The notes beneath the pieces are model-generated. The model searched no databases and was not told where the DNA came from. It saw only the letters and a list, made by a program, of their open reading frames with translations. DNA of 20,494 nt, from assembly GCA_045634445.1 (NCBI GenBank), contig JAZRAG010000035.1, forward strand, positions 1 to 20,494. The letters run 5' to 3'. The stretch comes from Spyradenecus sp045634445 (lineage in GTDB: Bacteria; Verrucomicrobiota; Kiritimatiellia; RFP12; DVOR01). Position 1 is the stretch's first letter. Every line of letters starts with the position of its first letter. Both the position numbers and the translations under genes were made by a program. Positions 1 to 7,364 of this stretch are shown here, piece after piece.

Positions 1-623
1 AGGTGTTTTGAAAAGCGCCTCGTGGTTTGGCATAAGCGCCACCCTTGGCGCTTTTTGCTGTGCTTGCGAAGCAGGTTCTGCCGTCTGCGTGTCGCGCAGA
101 CACTAATAACGCCTGCGGCGTACCTTCGCATTTTCCGCCTATATGCGCCCGAGCTCGCAGTGTTGGGAAAGACGCTATCTCTTACTTCGCTAACCTCCAC
201 GAGTCGCACAGGTCTTACAAGATGCTCGAAATGGGCACTTCTCCATTTCTCGTCATCTTGCGCTTAAATCTTACTAGAGTAAAAAGCATTAGCGGAGATT
301 TGTCATCCTCGGGAAGCGGATGCGAAGCAAACGCTTCTTGCGCCGAGGTGGCAAATCTCCAAGACCTTGCGTTCTTGCGTTAAACTGCGAAGGTACGCCG
401 AAGGCGTTAGAGAAGCGCGAGCGTAGCCTGTCGAGAAATGGAAATGTGCCCATTTCGGGCAGGCTAGAAGACCTGTGCGACTCGTGGAGACTCTGCGAAG
501 GTACGCCGCAGGCGCTATTAGTGTCTGCGCGACGCGCAGACGGCAGAACCTGCTTCGCAAGCACAGCAAAAAGTGCCAAGGGTGGCGCTTATGCCAAACC
601 ACGAGGCGCTTTTCAAAACACCT
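1..623. repeat. Long nested inverted repeat, hairpin-rich, noncoding
   Basis: Bases 1-130 and 494-623 are near-perfect reverse complements, with about three mismatches. Inside them, 195-252 pairs with 432-489 less perfectly. At the centre, 294-312 pairs with 343-360 and encloses a small hairpin of GAAGC and GCTTC. The arms also carry a short palindrome (GTCTGCGC, GAC, GCGCAGAC on the right arm). A module GCGAAGGTACGCCG occurs near 388 and again near 496. The open frames here mirror each other on the two strands, which is what an inverted repeat produces, so I do not call genes. The left arm begins at base 1, so the element may continue outside the window. It could be a dispersed genomic repeat or a decayed mobile element; no transposase is visible. 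Confidence 0.85.
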
Positions 624-677
624 GCCGTGCAGGGCTCAGCCTTGCCGTGGGTAGGCTAACGAATAAGGGTAAAAGAA

Positions 678-701
678 AAAAGGCCGCGGGGGCGGCCTTT
701 T
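678..701 (-). terminator. Intrinsic terminator of argH operon
   Basis: A perfect 10-bp stem (AAAAGGCCGC with GCGGCCTTTT) around a 4-base loop lies 21 bases beyond the argH stop. On the minus strand it is followed by a long T-rich run, so it ends the minus-strand operon. Confidence 0.85.
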
Positions 702-721
702 GTTTGGGGATGCCAGAAGGG

Positions 722-2101
722 TTACGCTTCGGCGGGGGCGAAGAGTTCGCGGATGGCGGTGGCAACCTTTTCCTTGGCGGTGTTTGCCTCTGCAGAGAGG
801 GCATCGGCACGTGCTTGGAGGGTATCGTAGTTGATACCCGCGGTGCCGCCAAGGTGGGTCTTTTTGGCGATGACAGCATCGGGATCCATGCCGCGGAGGT
901 CTTCCAAGTGGTCGCGCACTTGGTGGTAGGCATCGCGGAAGGGCATGCCGCCAGCCACGAGTTCGAGGGCGCGGTCGGTGGCGAAGACGCCGGGTTCTGC
1001 AAAGGCTGCGCGGCAGGCATCGGGATTGACGGTGAGGTTATCGGCCATCAACTTCATGATGCGCAGCGAGGTGCGGGTGACGCGGAGGCCTTCCATATAG
1101 AGTTCCTTGGTGTCCTGCAGGTCGCGGTTGTAGCCGCCAGGCATAGCCTTAAGGATGACATTGGCAGAGGTGGCATAGCCGACGACGAGGCCCGCTTTGG
1201 CGCGGATGAGCTCGAGGACGTCGGGATTGTACTTCTGCGGCATGATGGAAGAGCCCGTGCAGAGTTCGCGCGGGAGGGTGAAGTAGCGGAACTCAGGCAT
1301 GGAGAAGAGGATGAGGTCTTCTGCCAAGCGGGAGAGGGAGAGCATGATTTGCGAGCAAGCTGCCAAGAGGACGGCTTCGTCTTTACCGCGTGCGCAGGAG
1401 GCGTAGAAGACGTTGTGGTGCGGGCGGTCAAAGGCGAGCAAGTCGGAGGTGAGCTGGCGGTCAATCGGAAGGGGAACGCCATACCCTGCTGCGGAGCCGA
1501 GGGGGCAGAGGTTGTTGGTCTTCGCGGCGGCTTCCAAGAGGTAGGCATCATCCATCAACATTTCGGCGTAGGCGCTGGCCCACATGCCGACGCTGCTGGG
1601 CATTGCGGGTTGAAGGTGGGTGCGGCCCACGAGGGGAATGTCGGCATGACGGCGTGCGAGGGTGATGAGGGCGCGTGCGAGTTCTGCGAGCTCGAGGGTG
1701 AGGTCGTTGAGTTCATTACGCACGTGCAAACGGATGTCAACGGCGACCTGGTCATTACGGCTGCGGCAGGTGTGCACCTTTTTCCCGAGGTCACCAAGGC
1801 GTTCGGTGAGGCGACGTTCCACAGCGAGGTGGACGTCTTGGTCAGCGGCAGTGATGGTGAATTCGCCACGACGCGCTTCTTCAATGATTTCTTTGAGGCC
1901 CTTTAAGACGGCGATGCGCTGTTCTTCCGTGAAGAGGATCGGGGTGTAATTCATGCGCGAGAGCATGGTCACGTGTGCAGCGGTGCCGATGCAGTCAACT
2001 TCTGCGAGGGCAAGGTCTAAAACGGGGTCTTTACCTTCGGTGAAGGTGAGGACGTCGGGATTGATTTTGCCAACGGTGGTGGCGGTATCATTTGCTTTCA
2101 T
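722..2101 (-). CDS. argH: Argininosuccinate lyase
   Basis: Cytosolic enzyme of the last arginine step, splitting argininosuccinate into arginine and fumarate. The 459-residue product matches the usual family length (about 457-460). The fumarase/aspartase superfamily marks are present: an HTCRSRNDQ segment at 110-118 (the family usually has G where C112 stands), Thr161-His162 in GRTHLQPAMP, and the signature loop GSSIMPQKYNP at 283-293 with the catalytic serine. An open frame continues 82 codons upstream, but that part lies over the preceding gene and has no family similarity. I therefore chose the ATG at 2101, preceded by GAAAG, as start. It lies 10 bases after the stop of the upstream exported-protein gene and is the last gene of the operon before the terminator. 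Confidence 0.95.
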   Translation of the reverse strand: MKANDTATTVGKINPDVLTFTEGKDPVLDLALAEVDCIGTAAHVTMLSRMNYTPILFTEEQRIAVLKGLKEIIEEARRGEFTITAADQDVHLAVERRLTERLGDLGKKVHTCRSRNDQVAVDIRLHVRNELNDLTLELAELARALITLARRHADIPLVGRTHLQPAMPSSVGMWASAYAEMLMDDAYLLEAAAKTNNLCPLGSAAGYGVPLPIDRQLTSDLLAFDRPHHNVFYASCARGKDEAVLLAACSQIMLSLSRLAEDLILFSMPEFRYFTLPRELCTGSSIMPQKYNPDVLELIRAKAGLVVGYATSANVILKAMPGGYNRDLQDTKELYMEGLRVTRTSLRIMKLMADNLTVNPDACRAAFAEPGVFATDRALELVAGGMPFRDAYHQVRDHLEDLRGMDPDAVIAKKTHLGGTAGINYDTLQARADALSAEANTAKEKVATAIRELFAPAEA

Positions 2102-2111
2102 AGTGTCACTT

Positions 2112-3251
2112 TCAAAGCGTTTGAGGCGCTTCCTCTGGGCGAGAGAGGTCTTGGAGGGTGGCGGCTGCTGGCGCAAAGGGTTCGTGCGTGAGCAGCTCGT
2201 GTTGGAGAAAGTATTGATCAAGGGCCTTGGCGGCTTCGTCGGCCTGTTCGCGAAGGGGCAAGTAGGCAGATTTTCCGTCAGAGATGTAGGCGGTGTAGGC
2301 CTTGAGATAGAGATCGCAGAGGTCGCCAAAGAGTTGCGGACGTGCAATCATCGCGCGCGGAAATTCGTTGACGATATTGACTGCCGTGTTGACATCTTCG
2401 GGTTCAATGAGCGTTTCTTTCCAACGATGATATTGGCTACGGGTGAGGGCTCCAGGCAAGAAGACGCGAGACTTTTGATTATCGAGCCACGTTTGCCACT
2501 TGGATTCATCAAGCGTCTTTCGGAGGTCTTGTGGGGCCCAAGGGGTGGAGAGCAATTGGACGCGCGCTTCTTTCGTGAGGCCAGTTTCTTCAAGGAGCCA
2601 GATGGCAAAGAAGGCATCCATCTCAGGCGTGATGGTTTCCCCGCGCGTAAGGAGGACTTGGTCCAACGTTGGGGCGGGTTTGTCGGCTATAGCGTCAATG
2701 AAACGTTCGTAGGCTTCTGCTTTCCAGAGGTTGCCCTTCGAGGCATTGACAATGGCGGAGAGGAACCACTTGGGCCACGTGAAGGCGGCATAACGCCCCG
2801 CTGCTTCGCGGGCACGTTCGCGGAGGAGGGCCTCTGCGATGGCTTCGCGCAAGGTTTCGAGTTCGACCGTTTCTGGATTTGGAATGCGGATGACGAGCTG
2901 CGAGAAACCGTCTCCTGTGCGGAAGATGCGACGTTCAATGGTGGAGACGGCATTGGTTTGTGTGCCGAGTTCGATTGAAAGGGGCGAAACGGCTGAACCA
3001 AGCGGCAGGTAGGTGTCGCTAAGGTGCTTGGCAACGGTTTCGGTGAAGCGCATCACAGGCCAACGGTAGGTGGCGCGGTCCGCAGAGAGGCAGCTCACAA
3101 AGACCTTCCCAGAGGCAGACTGCAAGGGCGGCGGCAACGCACGAATGCGCGTCACAGCTTCGTCCTTAATGGCCGTAGCGGTCGGAGCCTCAGCGTAAGC
3201 GGTGCTGAAGCTCGCGAGGAAGAGCATTGTGATGAGGCTTAAACGCTTCAC
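2112..3251 (-). CDS. Exported protein of unknown function
   Basis: I do not recognise this 379-residue protein. The GTG at 3251 is the best start: it overlaps the stop of the upstream deaminase gene in a GTGA, and it puts a classical signal peptide at the N-terminus (KR, then LSLITMLFLASF, cleavage probably after AYA near residue 20). An ATG frame start 13 codons earlier would bury the signal. The mature part is soluble and largely helical by composition, with no further membrane segment and no cysteine-rich or lipobox motif. A TWPKWFLSAIVNASKG segment loosely recalls the region after the active site in peptidase-MA-like proteins, but no HExxH is visible, so I do not assign peptidase activity. 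It sits in an operon between dCMP deaminase and argH. Confidence 0.8.
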   Translation of the reverse strand: MKRLSLITMLFLASFSTAYAEAPTATAIKDEAVTRIRALPPPLQSASGKVFVSCLSADRATYRWPVMRFTETVAKHLSDTYLPLGSAVSPLSIELGTQTNAVSTIERRIFRTGDGFSQLVIRIPNPETVELETLREAIAEALLRERAREAAGRYAAFTWPKWFLSAIVNASKGNLWKAEAYERFIDAIADKPAPTLDQVLLTRGETITPEMDAFFAIWLLEETGLTKEARVQLLSTPWAPQDLRKTLDESKWQTWLDNQKSRVFLPGALTRSQYHRWKETLIEPEDVNTAVNIVNEFPRAMIARPQLFGDLCDLYLKAYTAYISDGKSAYLPLREQADEAAKALDQYFLQHELLTHEPFAPAAATLQDLSRPEEAPQTL

Positions 3252-3730
3252 TGTGCGGGCGTTTCTTCTGTAGGGATGTACTTGCGGCAAATGACGCCAG
3301 CGTCGGCGAAGAGCTTTTGGGTCTGTTCGTCAAAGGCGTAGTTACCGGCGTAGACGACTTCGCGGATGCCTGCATTGATGATCATCTTGGCGCAGGTCAA
3401 GCACGGGGTGAGCGTTACGTAGATGGTAGCGCCAGCGAGACGGATGCCGTAGTAGGCGGCCTGGCAGATGGCGTTTTGTTCAGCGTGAACGCAGATGCAT
3501 TCTTCCAAAGAAGCGCCACTTGCGACATTGCCAGAGCAACGCGGGCAACCGCCCTCAAAGCAGTTCTTGATGCCGCGCGGGGTGCCGTTGTAACCCGTGG
3601 AGATGATGCGGTTTTCAGAGACGATGACTGCAGCGACTTTACGACGCGAGCAGTTTGCGCGTGTGGCCACCACATTGGCGATGGACATAAAGTAGGTGTC
3701 CCAATCTGGACGGGTATCAATAGAAGACAT
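3248..3730 (-). CDS. dCMP deaminase (cytidine/deoxycytidylate deaminase family)
   Basis: A 160-residue zinc-dependent deaminase that would turn dCMP into dUMP, the precursor for dTMP. The catalytic motif CVHAEQNAI gives the zinc-binding histidine and proton-shuttling glutamate, and TPCLTCAK gives the PCxxC zinc ligands. The substrate-site stretch GYNGTPRG and the cysteine-rich FEGGCPRC loop are typical of deoxycytidylate deaminases rather than of free-nucleoside deaminases. I start at the ATG at 3730, which has GAAGGA ten bases upstream; a TTG six codons earlier is less likely. The stop overlaps the GTG start of the exported-protein gene, and the gene starts 35 bases after the prephenate dehydratase fusion, so co-transcription is likely. 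It could also act on other deoxycytidylate-like substrates. Confidence 0.93.
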   Translation of the reverse strand: MSSIDTRPDWDTYFMSIANVVATRANCSRRKVAAVIVSENRIISTGYNGTPRGIKNCFEGGCPRCSGNVASGASLEECICVHAEQNAICQAAYYGIRLAGATIYVTLTPCLTCAKMIINAGIREVVYAGNYAFDEQTQKLFADAGVICRKYIPTEETPAQ

Positions 3731-3765
3731 AATCTGCGTTTCCTTCAATCGTGTGTGAGAATGGG

Positions 3766-5205
3766 TTAGTCGGCCAAGTCTTCAAGAATGACGTAGACCT
3801 GAATGAGGCGCGAAAGGGGCAGGAGATAGTCGCGATAGAGCGCCACAAGGTGGCGAACGACGGATTCGGGGCGTCCCTTCGGGTCGAAGTGTTCAATTTC
3901 AGCGAAGTTGACGATGCGCGCGAGCACCTTTTCTTCCACGACTTCGTTTAAGAGGGCATGTTCCACTTCTGCGGGGTTACCAGTCTGAGCCGCAGCGCGC
4001 AATTCGGGTGCGAGTTCAACGCGTTTACGGGCGATGACCTTCTTGGAGAATTGGCAACGACGCGCAAGGGCTGAGATCACTTCAGTGTCGGCGTAGAGCG
4101 CTTCACGCGGGTCTGCATCTTCGCCTTGTGCGGCGAGGTAGGGCACCACAGTGGTGAGGTAGAAACGACGCAAGAGGCGCGTTTGTTCAGTGGCATCTCC
4201 AATGGCGAAAGCACGTGCGAGTTCGTGCATATCAACGGGTTCGGCGTGCACATAAAGGCTGGGATTCAAGCGATAGGCACGGCGTCCTGCGAAGGCACGA
4301 ATCAGTGAGGCGTCAATATCGGCAATCATTGCGCGCAGGCTGGAGAGCGCCGTCGTGGTAGACGCGTCTGGCACCGTGGGCTGCGTGGTAATGGTGTAGT
4401 CGCCAAGAACGCGGACATCGCGTGCGACCTTACGGACGTTGGCCAAGATGGTGGCAATGGGGATGCCGGCGTTGCCGATGAGCAACTCCATGAAGAAGGC
4501 GTATTTCCAACGTTCTCCATGCAAGGGGCGCGACTGAATGAAGGTCAAGTCGAGCGTTTTGAGGGTTTCCAACACCTCAAGGAGCGAGCCCGGATGGTCG
4601 TCGATTTCCACGCGTAAGAGGGCATGTGTGGAAGGGAGGGCGTCGGAAGTGCGTCCGCGGAAGGTGCCATTGCGCACTTCGAGTCGAAAGAAGCGCGTGG
4701 TATTGTCCTGGACGTCTTGCACATCGGTGCGGCGGAGCGTGAGTTTGTAACGTTCTGCCGTGGATTCGCCTGCGATGGCGGCCAGTGTGGGGTCCTCTGC
4801 GGCTAAGCGTGCAGCCTCAGCGGTAGAAGAGACGGCAATAAGGGGCACTTCGGGGTAAATGTGGTTGAGCGTGGCACGGCATTGTGCGAGCGCTTCAGCC
4901 TTTGAGAGAATTTGGCGAATGGGCGTGGTGAGATCGCGCGAAAGGAGGTGTTGGTGCACGGGGATTGCGCGACACTCCACTGCGGTGATGCTGTGGTGTT
5001 CTGCGAGGAGATCCATCACCTCCGTGACAGGACCTTGCGAAGTGTTTTCAAAGGGCACGACGGCTGCGCCATCGGGGTCAATCGCGAGTTTGTGAAAGAC
5101 TTCCGAGAAGTTGGCACATGGTACAGGCATTTCGCCAGGCTTCGCCATGCGCGTGGCCGCGCGATGCGAGAACGTTTCTTCAGGACCCAAGTAGTACAAA
5201 TTCAT
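3766..5205 (-). CDS. pheA: Prephenate dehydratase-ACT-chorismate mutase fusion
   Basis: A 479-residue bifunctional enzyme predicted to convert chorismate to prephenate and then to phenylpyruvate. Residues 1-180 are the dehydratase domain: GPEETFSHRAA near 7, VVPFENTSQG near 49, and the catalytic TRF at 170-172. Residues 193-270 form an ACT domain with DHPGSL and QSRP (the ESRP phenylalanine-binding motif in relatives), suggesting feedback control by phenylalanine. Residues 288-479 align by eye with the yeast/plant-type chorismate mutase (AroQ beta). Arg291, Arg383, Lys394, Asn420 and Glu424 match yeast Arg16, Arg157, Lys168, Asn194 and Glu198, and Gln469 stands at Glu246. The usual bacterial P-protein instead has a small mutase at its N-terminus, so domain order and mutase class are both unusual. 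The start ATG at 5205 has only a weak ribosome site. Confidence 0.9.
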   Translation of the reverse strand: MNLYYLGPEETFSHRAATRMAKPGEMPVPCANFSEVFHKLAIDPDGAAVVPFENTSQGPVTEVMDLLAEHHSITAVECRAIPVHQHLLSRDLTTPIRQILSKAEALAQCRATLNHIYPEVPLIAVSSTAEAARLAAEDPTLAAIAGESTAERYKLTLRRTDVQDVQDNTTRFFRLEVRNGTFRGRTSDALPSTHALLRVEIDDHPGSLLEVLETLKTLDLTFIQSRPLHGERWKYAFFMELLIGNAGIPIATILANVRKVARDVRVLGDYTITTQPTVPDASTTTALSSLRAMIADIDASLIRAFAGRRAYRLNPSLYVHAEPVDMHELARAFAIGDATEQTRLLRRFYLTTVVPYLAAQGEDADPREALYADTEVISALARRCQFSKKVIARKRVELAPELRAAAQTGNPAEVEHALLNEVVEEKVLARIVNFAEIEHFDPKGRPESVVRHLVALYRDYLLPLSRLIQVYVILEDLAD

Positions 5206-5225
5206 AGCATAAAATCCGCAAACAC

Positions 5226-5244
5226 AATACGTTTGAAGCGTATT
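5226..5244. promoter_or_regulatory. Inverted repeat upstream of pheA fusion
   Basis: AATACG and CGTATT form a perfect 6-bp inverted repeat separated by 7 bases, 21 bases upstream of the pheA start. It could be an operator or a leader hairpin. No convincing -35/-10 pair was found beside it, so this is only a candidate. Confidence 0.25.
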
Positions 5245-5326
5245 TATCTTAACACATTTACTACCTTAATAGACATCATGCGCGTGCGATTGGCCCCATC
5301 CAATCACACGTAGAATAAACACAAGT

Positions 5327-5357
5327 TCCGCGGCGCCGAATCTTCGGACACCGCGGA
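5327..5357 (-). terminator. Probable terminator after DAHP synthase
   Basis: TCCGCGG pairs with CCGCGGA, and inside it CCGAA pairs with TTCGG, 13 bases beyond the DAHP synthase stop. On the minus strand the stem runs into ACTTGTGTTTATT, which is only moderately T-rich. Termination may therefore be partial, allowing some read-through into the pheA fusion. Confidence 0.55.
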
Positions 5358-5370
5358 GCTAGCGTTTGGC

Positions 5371-6396
5371 TTAACCACGACGCTGTTTTTCAGCGAGTTC
5401 GTGCCAAGGCTTGATGGCAGCGAGGTAGTCGCCGAAGGTCGCAGAGGGAATCTGCTGTGCAGCATCGGAGTAAGCGTGCTTGGGGTCGGGGTGGGTTTCG
5501 ACCAAGAGACCGTCGCAACCTGCACCCAAAGCTGCGCAAGAAAGCGGAACGACCAATTCCAACTTACCACCGCCGTGAGAGGGGTCTGCCACGATCGGGA
5601 GGTGGGTCAAGCGCTTGGTAGCAGCCAATGCACCCAAGTCAAGGGTGTTACGAGTGATAGTTTCGTACGTGCGGATACCGCGTTCGCAGAGGATCACTTC
5701 GGTGCAACCATTTGCCATGAGGTATTCAGCGCTCTGGAGCCATTCTTCCACGGTGCCAGCGAGGCCGCGCTTGAGGATGACAGGCTTGCCAGCCTTACCG
5801 AGGCGTTCGAGCAAATCGTAGTTCTGAGAGTTACGAGCGCCGACCTGGAAGATGTCGGTCACTTCCATCAAACCTTCAATCTGGTTAGGACCAGGCACTT
5901 CGGTGATGAAGGCCACATCGGGGAAGTCCTTCTTCACTTCGCGAAGCACGCGGATGCCTTCTTCCTTGAGGCCCTGGAAGTCGTAAGTGGAGGTGCGGGG
6001 CTTGTAGACCATGGCGCGGATAATCTTGATACCGAGCTTGGTGAGGTCAGAAACCACAGCGTGGAACTGATCGTAGCTTTCAACAGCGCAGGGGCCTGCC
6101 ATGACAGGGATGTTGCCGCCGCCAATTTTCACGCCCTTTACTTCAATAACTGTATCTTCGGGCTTGAAGTCACGAGACACGAGCTTATACTTCTTGCTCA
6201 CGTGGATAATCTCCTGAACCGTGTCGAGCGCTTCGAGCTGCGCCACCGTCTGCGGATTAATTTCATTACCAATGCAGGCAATCACAGTCTGATCGGCACC
6301 CGTGGTCACGCGGGGCTGATAACGCAAGGAAGTGATCCAGTCGCAAATGGTCTGCACTTCTGCCTGAGTTGCCGTCGGTTTCATGATAATAATCAT
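5371..6396 (-). CDS. aroF: 3-deoxy-7-phosphoheptulonate synthase, type I beta
   Basis: First enzyme of the shikimate pathway, condensing phosphoenolpyruvate and erythrose 4-phosphate. The product has 341 residues, close to the 338 of the Thermotoga enzyme. Residues 1 to about 70 form the extra N-terminal ferredoxin-like regulatory domain (MIIIMKPTATQAEV), followed by the barrel. Motifs in order: MAGPCAVES, KPRTSTYDFQG, GARNSQNYDLL, PVILKRGLAGTVEEW, CERGIRTYE, DPSHGGGKLE and ETHPDP, which carry the substrate and metal ligands of the family. The N-terminal domain in this class usually mediates inhibition by tyrosine or phenylalanine, or prephenate via a fused mutase; no mutase is fused here. 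ATG 6396 was chosen because MII-MKP is the conserved family start. It is divergent from the island and upstream of pheA. Confidence 0.95.
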   Translation of the reverse strand: MIIIMKPTATQAEVQTICDWITSLRYQPRVTTGADQTVIACIGNEINPQTVAQLEALDTVQEIIHVSKKYKLVSRDFKPEDTVIEVKGVKIGGGNIPVMAGPCAVESYDQFHAVVSDLTKLGIKIIRAMVYKPRTSTYDFQGLKEEGIRVLREVKKDFPDVAFITEVPGPNQIEGLMEVTDIFQVGARNSQNYDLLERLGKAGKPVILKRGLAGTVEEWLQSAEYLMANGCTEVILCERGIRTYETITRNTLDLGALAATKRLTHLPIVADPSHGGGKLELVVPLSCAALGAGCDGLLVETHPDPKHAYSDAAQQIPSATFGDYLAAIKPWHELAEKQRRG

Positions 6397-6398
6397 GG

Positions 6399-6467
6399 TT
6401 ATTTCTCGCTTTCTTTTACAAAAAAACCGCCACTCCTTGTTTGGAGCGCGGCCGTTCTTAAAGTCAT
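6399..6467 (-). CDS. Possible leader peptide ORF of DAHP synthase
   Basis: A 22-codon frame starts at an ATG preceded by GAGGTAAGG and stops two bases before the DAHP synthase ATG. Its product, MTLRTAALQTRS followed by GGFFVKESEK, contains two adjacent Phe codons that lie in the T-run of the terminator hairpin. A ribosome reading it would melt the hairpin, which suggests translational control of read-through and coupling to the main gene. It is not laid out like the classical E. coli leader, where control codons precede the hairpins. It may be a chance frame. Confidence 0.35.
   Translation of the reverse strand: MTLRTAALQTRSGGFFVKESEK
6420..6451 (-). terminator. Attenuator-like terminator in the DAHP synthase leader
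   Basis: On the minus strand CCGCGCTCC pairs with GGAGTGGCGG (one bulge, one wobble) around a 6-base loop and is followed directly by seven T. It lies only 23 bases before the DAHP synthase start, and no minus-strand gene is visible upstream for it to terminate. The simplest reading is premature termination, that is attenuation, of DAHP synthase transcription. Confidence 0.6.
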
Positions 6468-6736
6468 CCTTACCTCATTACATCAGCGGATGGCCCGAGC
6501 AGCACGCGCGGGAGACCCAATAAAGTAAAAAAAGTAAGCATCTCGTTTCATCACTTATAAGTTAACAAAGCGCCCCGCCCTAATGCAAGCGAAAAATGCG
6601 TTTTCTCTCATTTTATTTTAAACGGACGCATTCAAGCGTATTCATCGCTTTCCAACACGATTTTACAACGTGGGTTCGCCGGAGGCGTAAAGGACGTCAT
6701 TGACGACGTTCAAGTTATGGAATCCTTTGTGGAAGA
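6468..6736. other. Intergenic region upstream of DAHP synthase
   Basis: This stretch should hold the DAHP synthase promoter on the minus strand. TTGCAT followed 18 bases later by TAACTT (around 6556-6590) is a weak candidate. No gene, RNA gene or convincing operator was found. Confidence 0.4.
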
Positions 6737-6920
6737 TTTCATTTCTTCGGCCCTTCGTACTATTTTCTAAAGTTTTCGAGAAAGGGTTTAAAAGTCCCTA
6801 TGCAAAAATTGTACTGATTTTAAGCCTAAAATTACCAGCCATAAAATATTCAAAATAAGTTATTGTAAATGAATAAGTTACGGCACGGCAAATATAGTAC
6901 AAAGTATTGAAGAAATGAAA
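6737..6920. mobile_element. MITE-like element, left copy (184 bp)
   Basis: Both ends of this segment are TTTCATTTCTTC in inverted orientation, with a second shared block GTACTAT ten bases further in, so the terminal inverted repeats span about 27 bases with five central mismatches. It has no coding capacity. The same element, reversed and 99 bp longer, is found at 17708-17990. I found no clear target-site duplication. The GGCCC-bearing end faces outward, away from the island. Confidence 0.8.
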
Positions 6921-7170
6921 CCATTGGCTTTAAAAGTCAAACCCATTGGGTTTAATTTTCTAAGCATTCGCCTTCTCTTTCATTCGCCACAAAGAGAAAA
7001 GTTTAGCTTCTTTCATAAACGCATAATTGGCCAAAAAACATGACCTAATAAGCCCCACCCAACCTCACCCTTCCATAACAAAAGAATAAAAGCGGAATAT
7101 TGCAACATTCCCAAGACCTCCTCCCCTCTGAAAGCGATTTACAGAAAAATGATAGATTATCGGATGGGTA
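6921..7170. other. A+T-rich noncoding stretch inside the island edge
   Basis: No gene or RNA is supported here. The only structure seen is a short palindrome (AAACCC, ATT, GGGTTT) at about 6939-6953, followed by AATTTTC. It is too weak to call a terminator. Confidence 0.4.
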
Positions 7171-7199
7171 TGTCAAAGATTTTCTTGTTTTGATATAAT
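7171..7199 (+). promoter_or_regulatory. Extended -10 promoter of the island operon
   Basis: TATAAT at 7194-7199 is a perfect -10 box preceded by TG at the extended -10 position (TGATATAAT). At 17 bases spacing the -35 region reads TGTCAA, a poor match, which an extended -10 promoter can tolerate. It lies 40 bases before the first open frame and about 430 bases before the fused restriction-modification gene. Confidence 0.55.
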
Positions 7200-7238
7200 T
7201 CTCCATGGTGAATGATGAGTAAGTATAGGGCGCAATGA

Positions 7239-7364
7239 ATGTCTTATAAAGTGATTGATCCTGATTTGGGGAAAAGAGACATCTTAGAGTCTGAGATCCC
7301 AAGAGATGTGTTGGATATTCTTCTCAAAGACAGGACAACGGGGAAGAATATTCTTTGGATGACG
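7239..7364 (+). pseudogene. N-terminal fragment of a DNA methyltransferase
   Basis: The first 42 codons read MSYKVIDPDLGKRDI, then IPRDVLDILLKDRTTGKNIL, then WMT. To my memory this resembles the conserved N-terminus of a class of N6-adenine DNA methyltransferases that begin with a DILLxDRTTxKNIIWATD segment. The frame stays open to 7631, but the rest of its translation looks like nonsense, with many Cys and Arg and no domain. Similarity stops abruptly at the GTGTCAA that begins an inverted repeat. I read it as a gene start cut off by an insertion or recombination. The extended -10 promoter still lies in front of it. Confidence 0.45.

Noticed and set aside
22..602. Mirror-image short proteins on both strands of the left-end repeat
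   Set aside because: Nearly the same protein is read from both strands because the DNA is an inverted repeat; codon patterns and lack of ribosome sites speak against genes.
320..1906. A 528-codon open frame on the plus strand
   Set aside because: It lies opposite argH and runs through the inverted repeat; its translation is low-complexity with no domain, while the minus strand encodes a clear argininosuccinate lyase.
2102..2347. An 82-codon N-terminal extension of argH
   Set aside because: It overlaps the end of the exported-protein gene in another frame and its residues do not resemble any lyase; the ATG at 2101 gives the normal family length.
5401..6528. A 375-codon open frame on the plus strand
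   Set aside because: It is antisense to DAHP synthase, whose motifs are complete, and has no recognisable features.
6660..6780. A short coding-like frame (FAGGVKDVIDDVQVMESF) upstream of aroF
   Set aside because: It has no start or ribosome site and runs into the MITE; I could not tell it from chance.
6731..6926. Target-site duplication flanking the left MITE
   Set aside because: The bases immediately outside the two ends (GGAAGA and CCATTG) do not match, and the right copy shows none either.
7045..7302. An 85-codon minus-strand frame inside the island edge
   Set aside because: No ribosome site or similarity, and it overlaps the strong plus-strand promoter.
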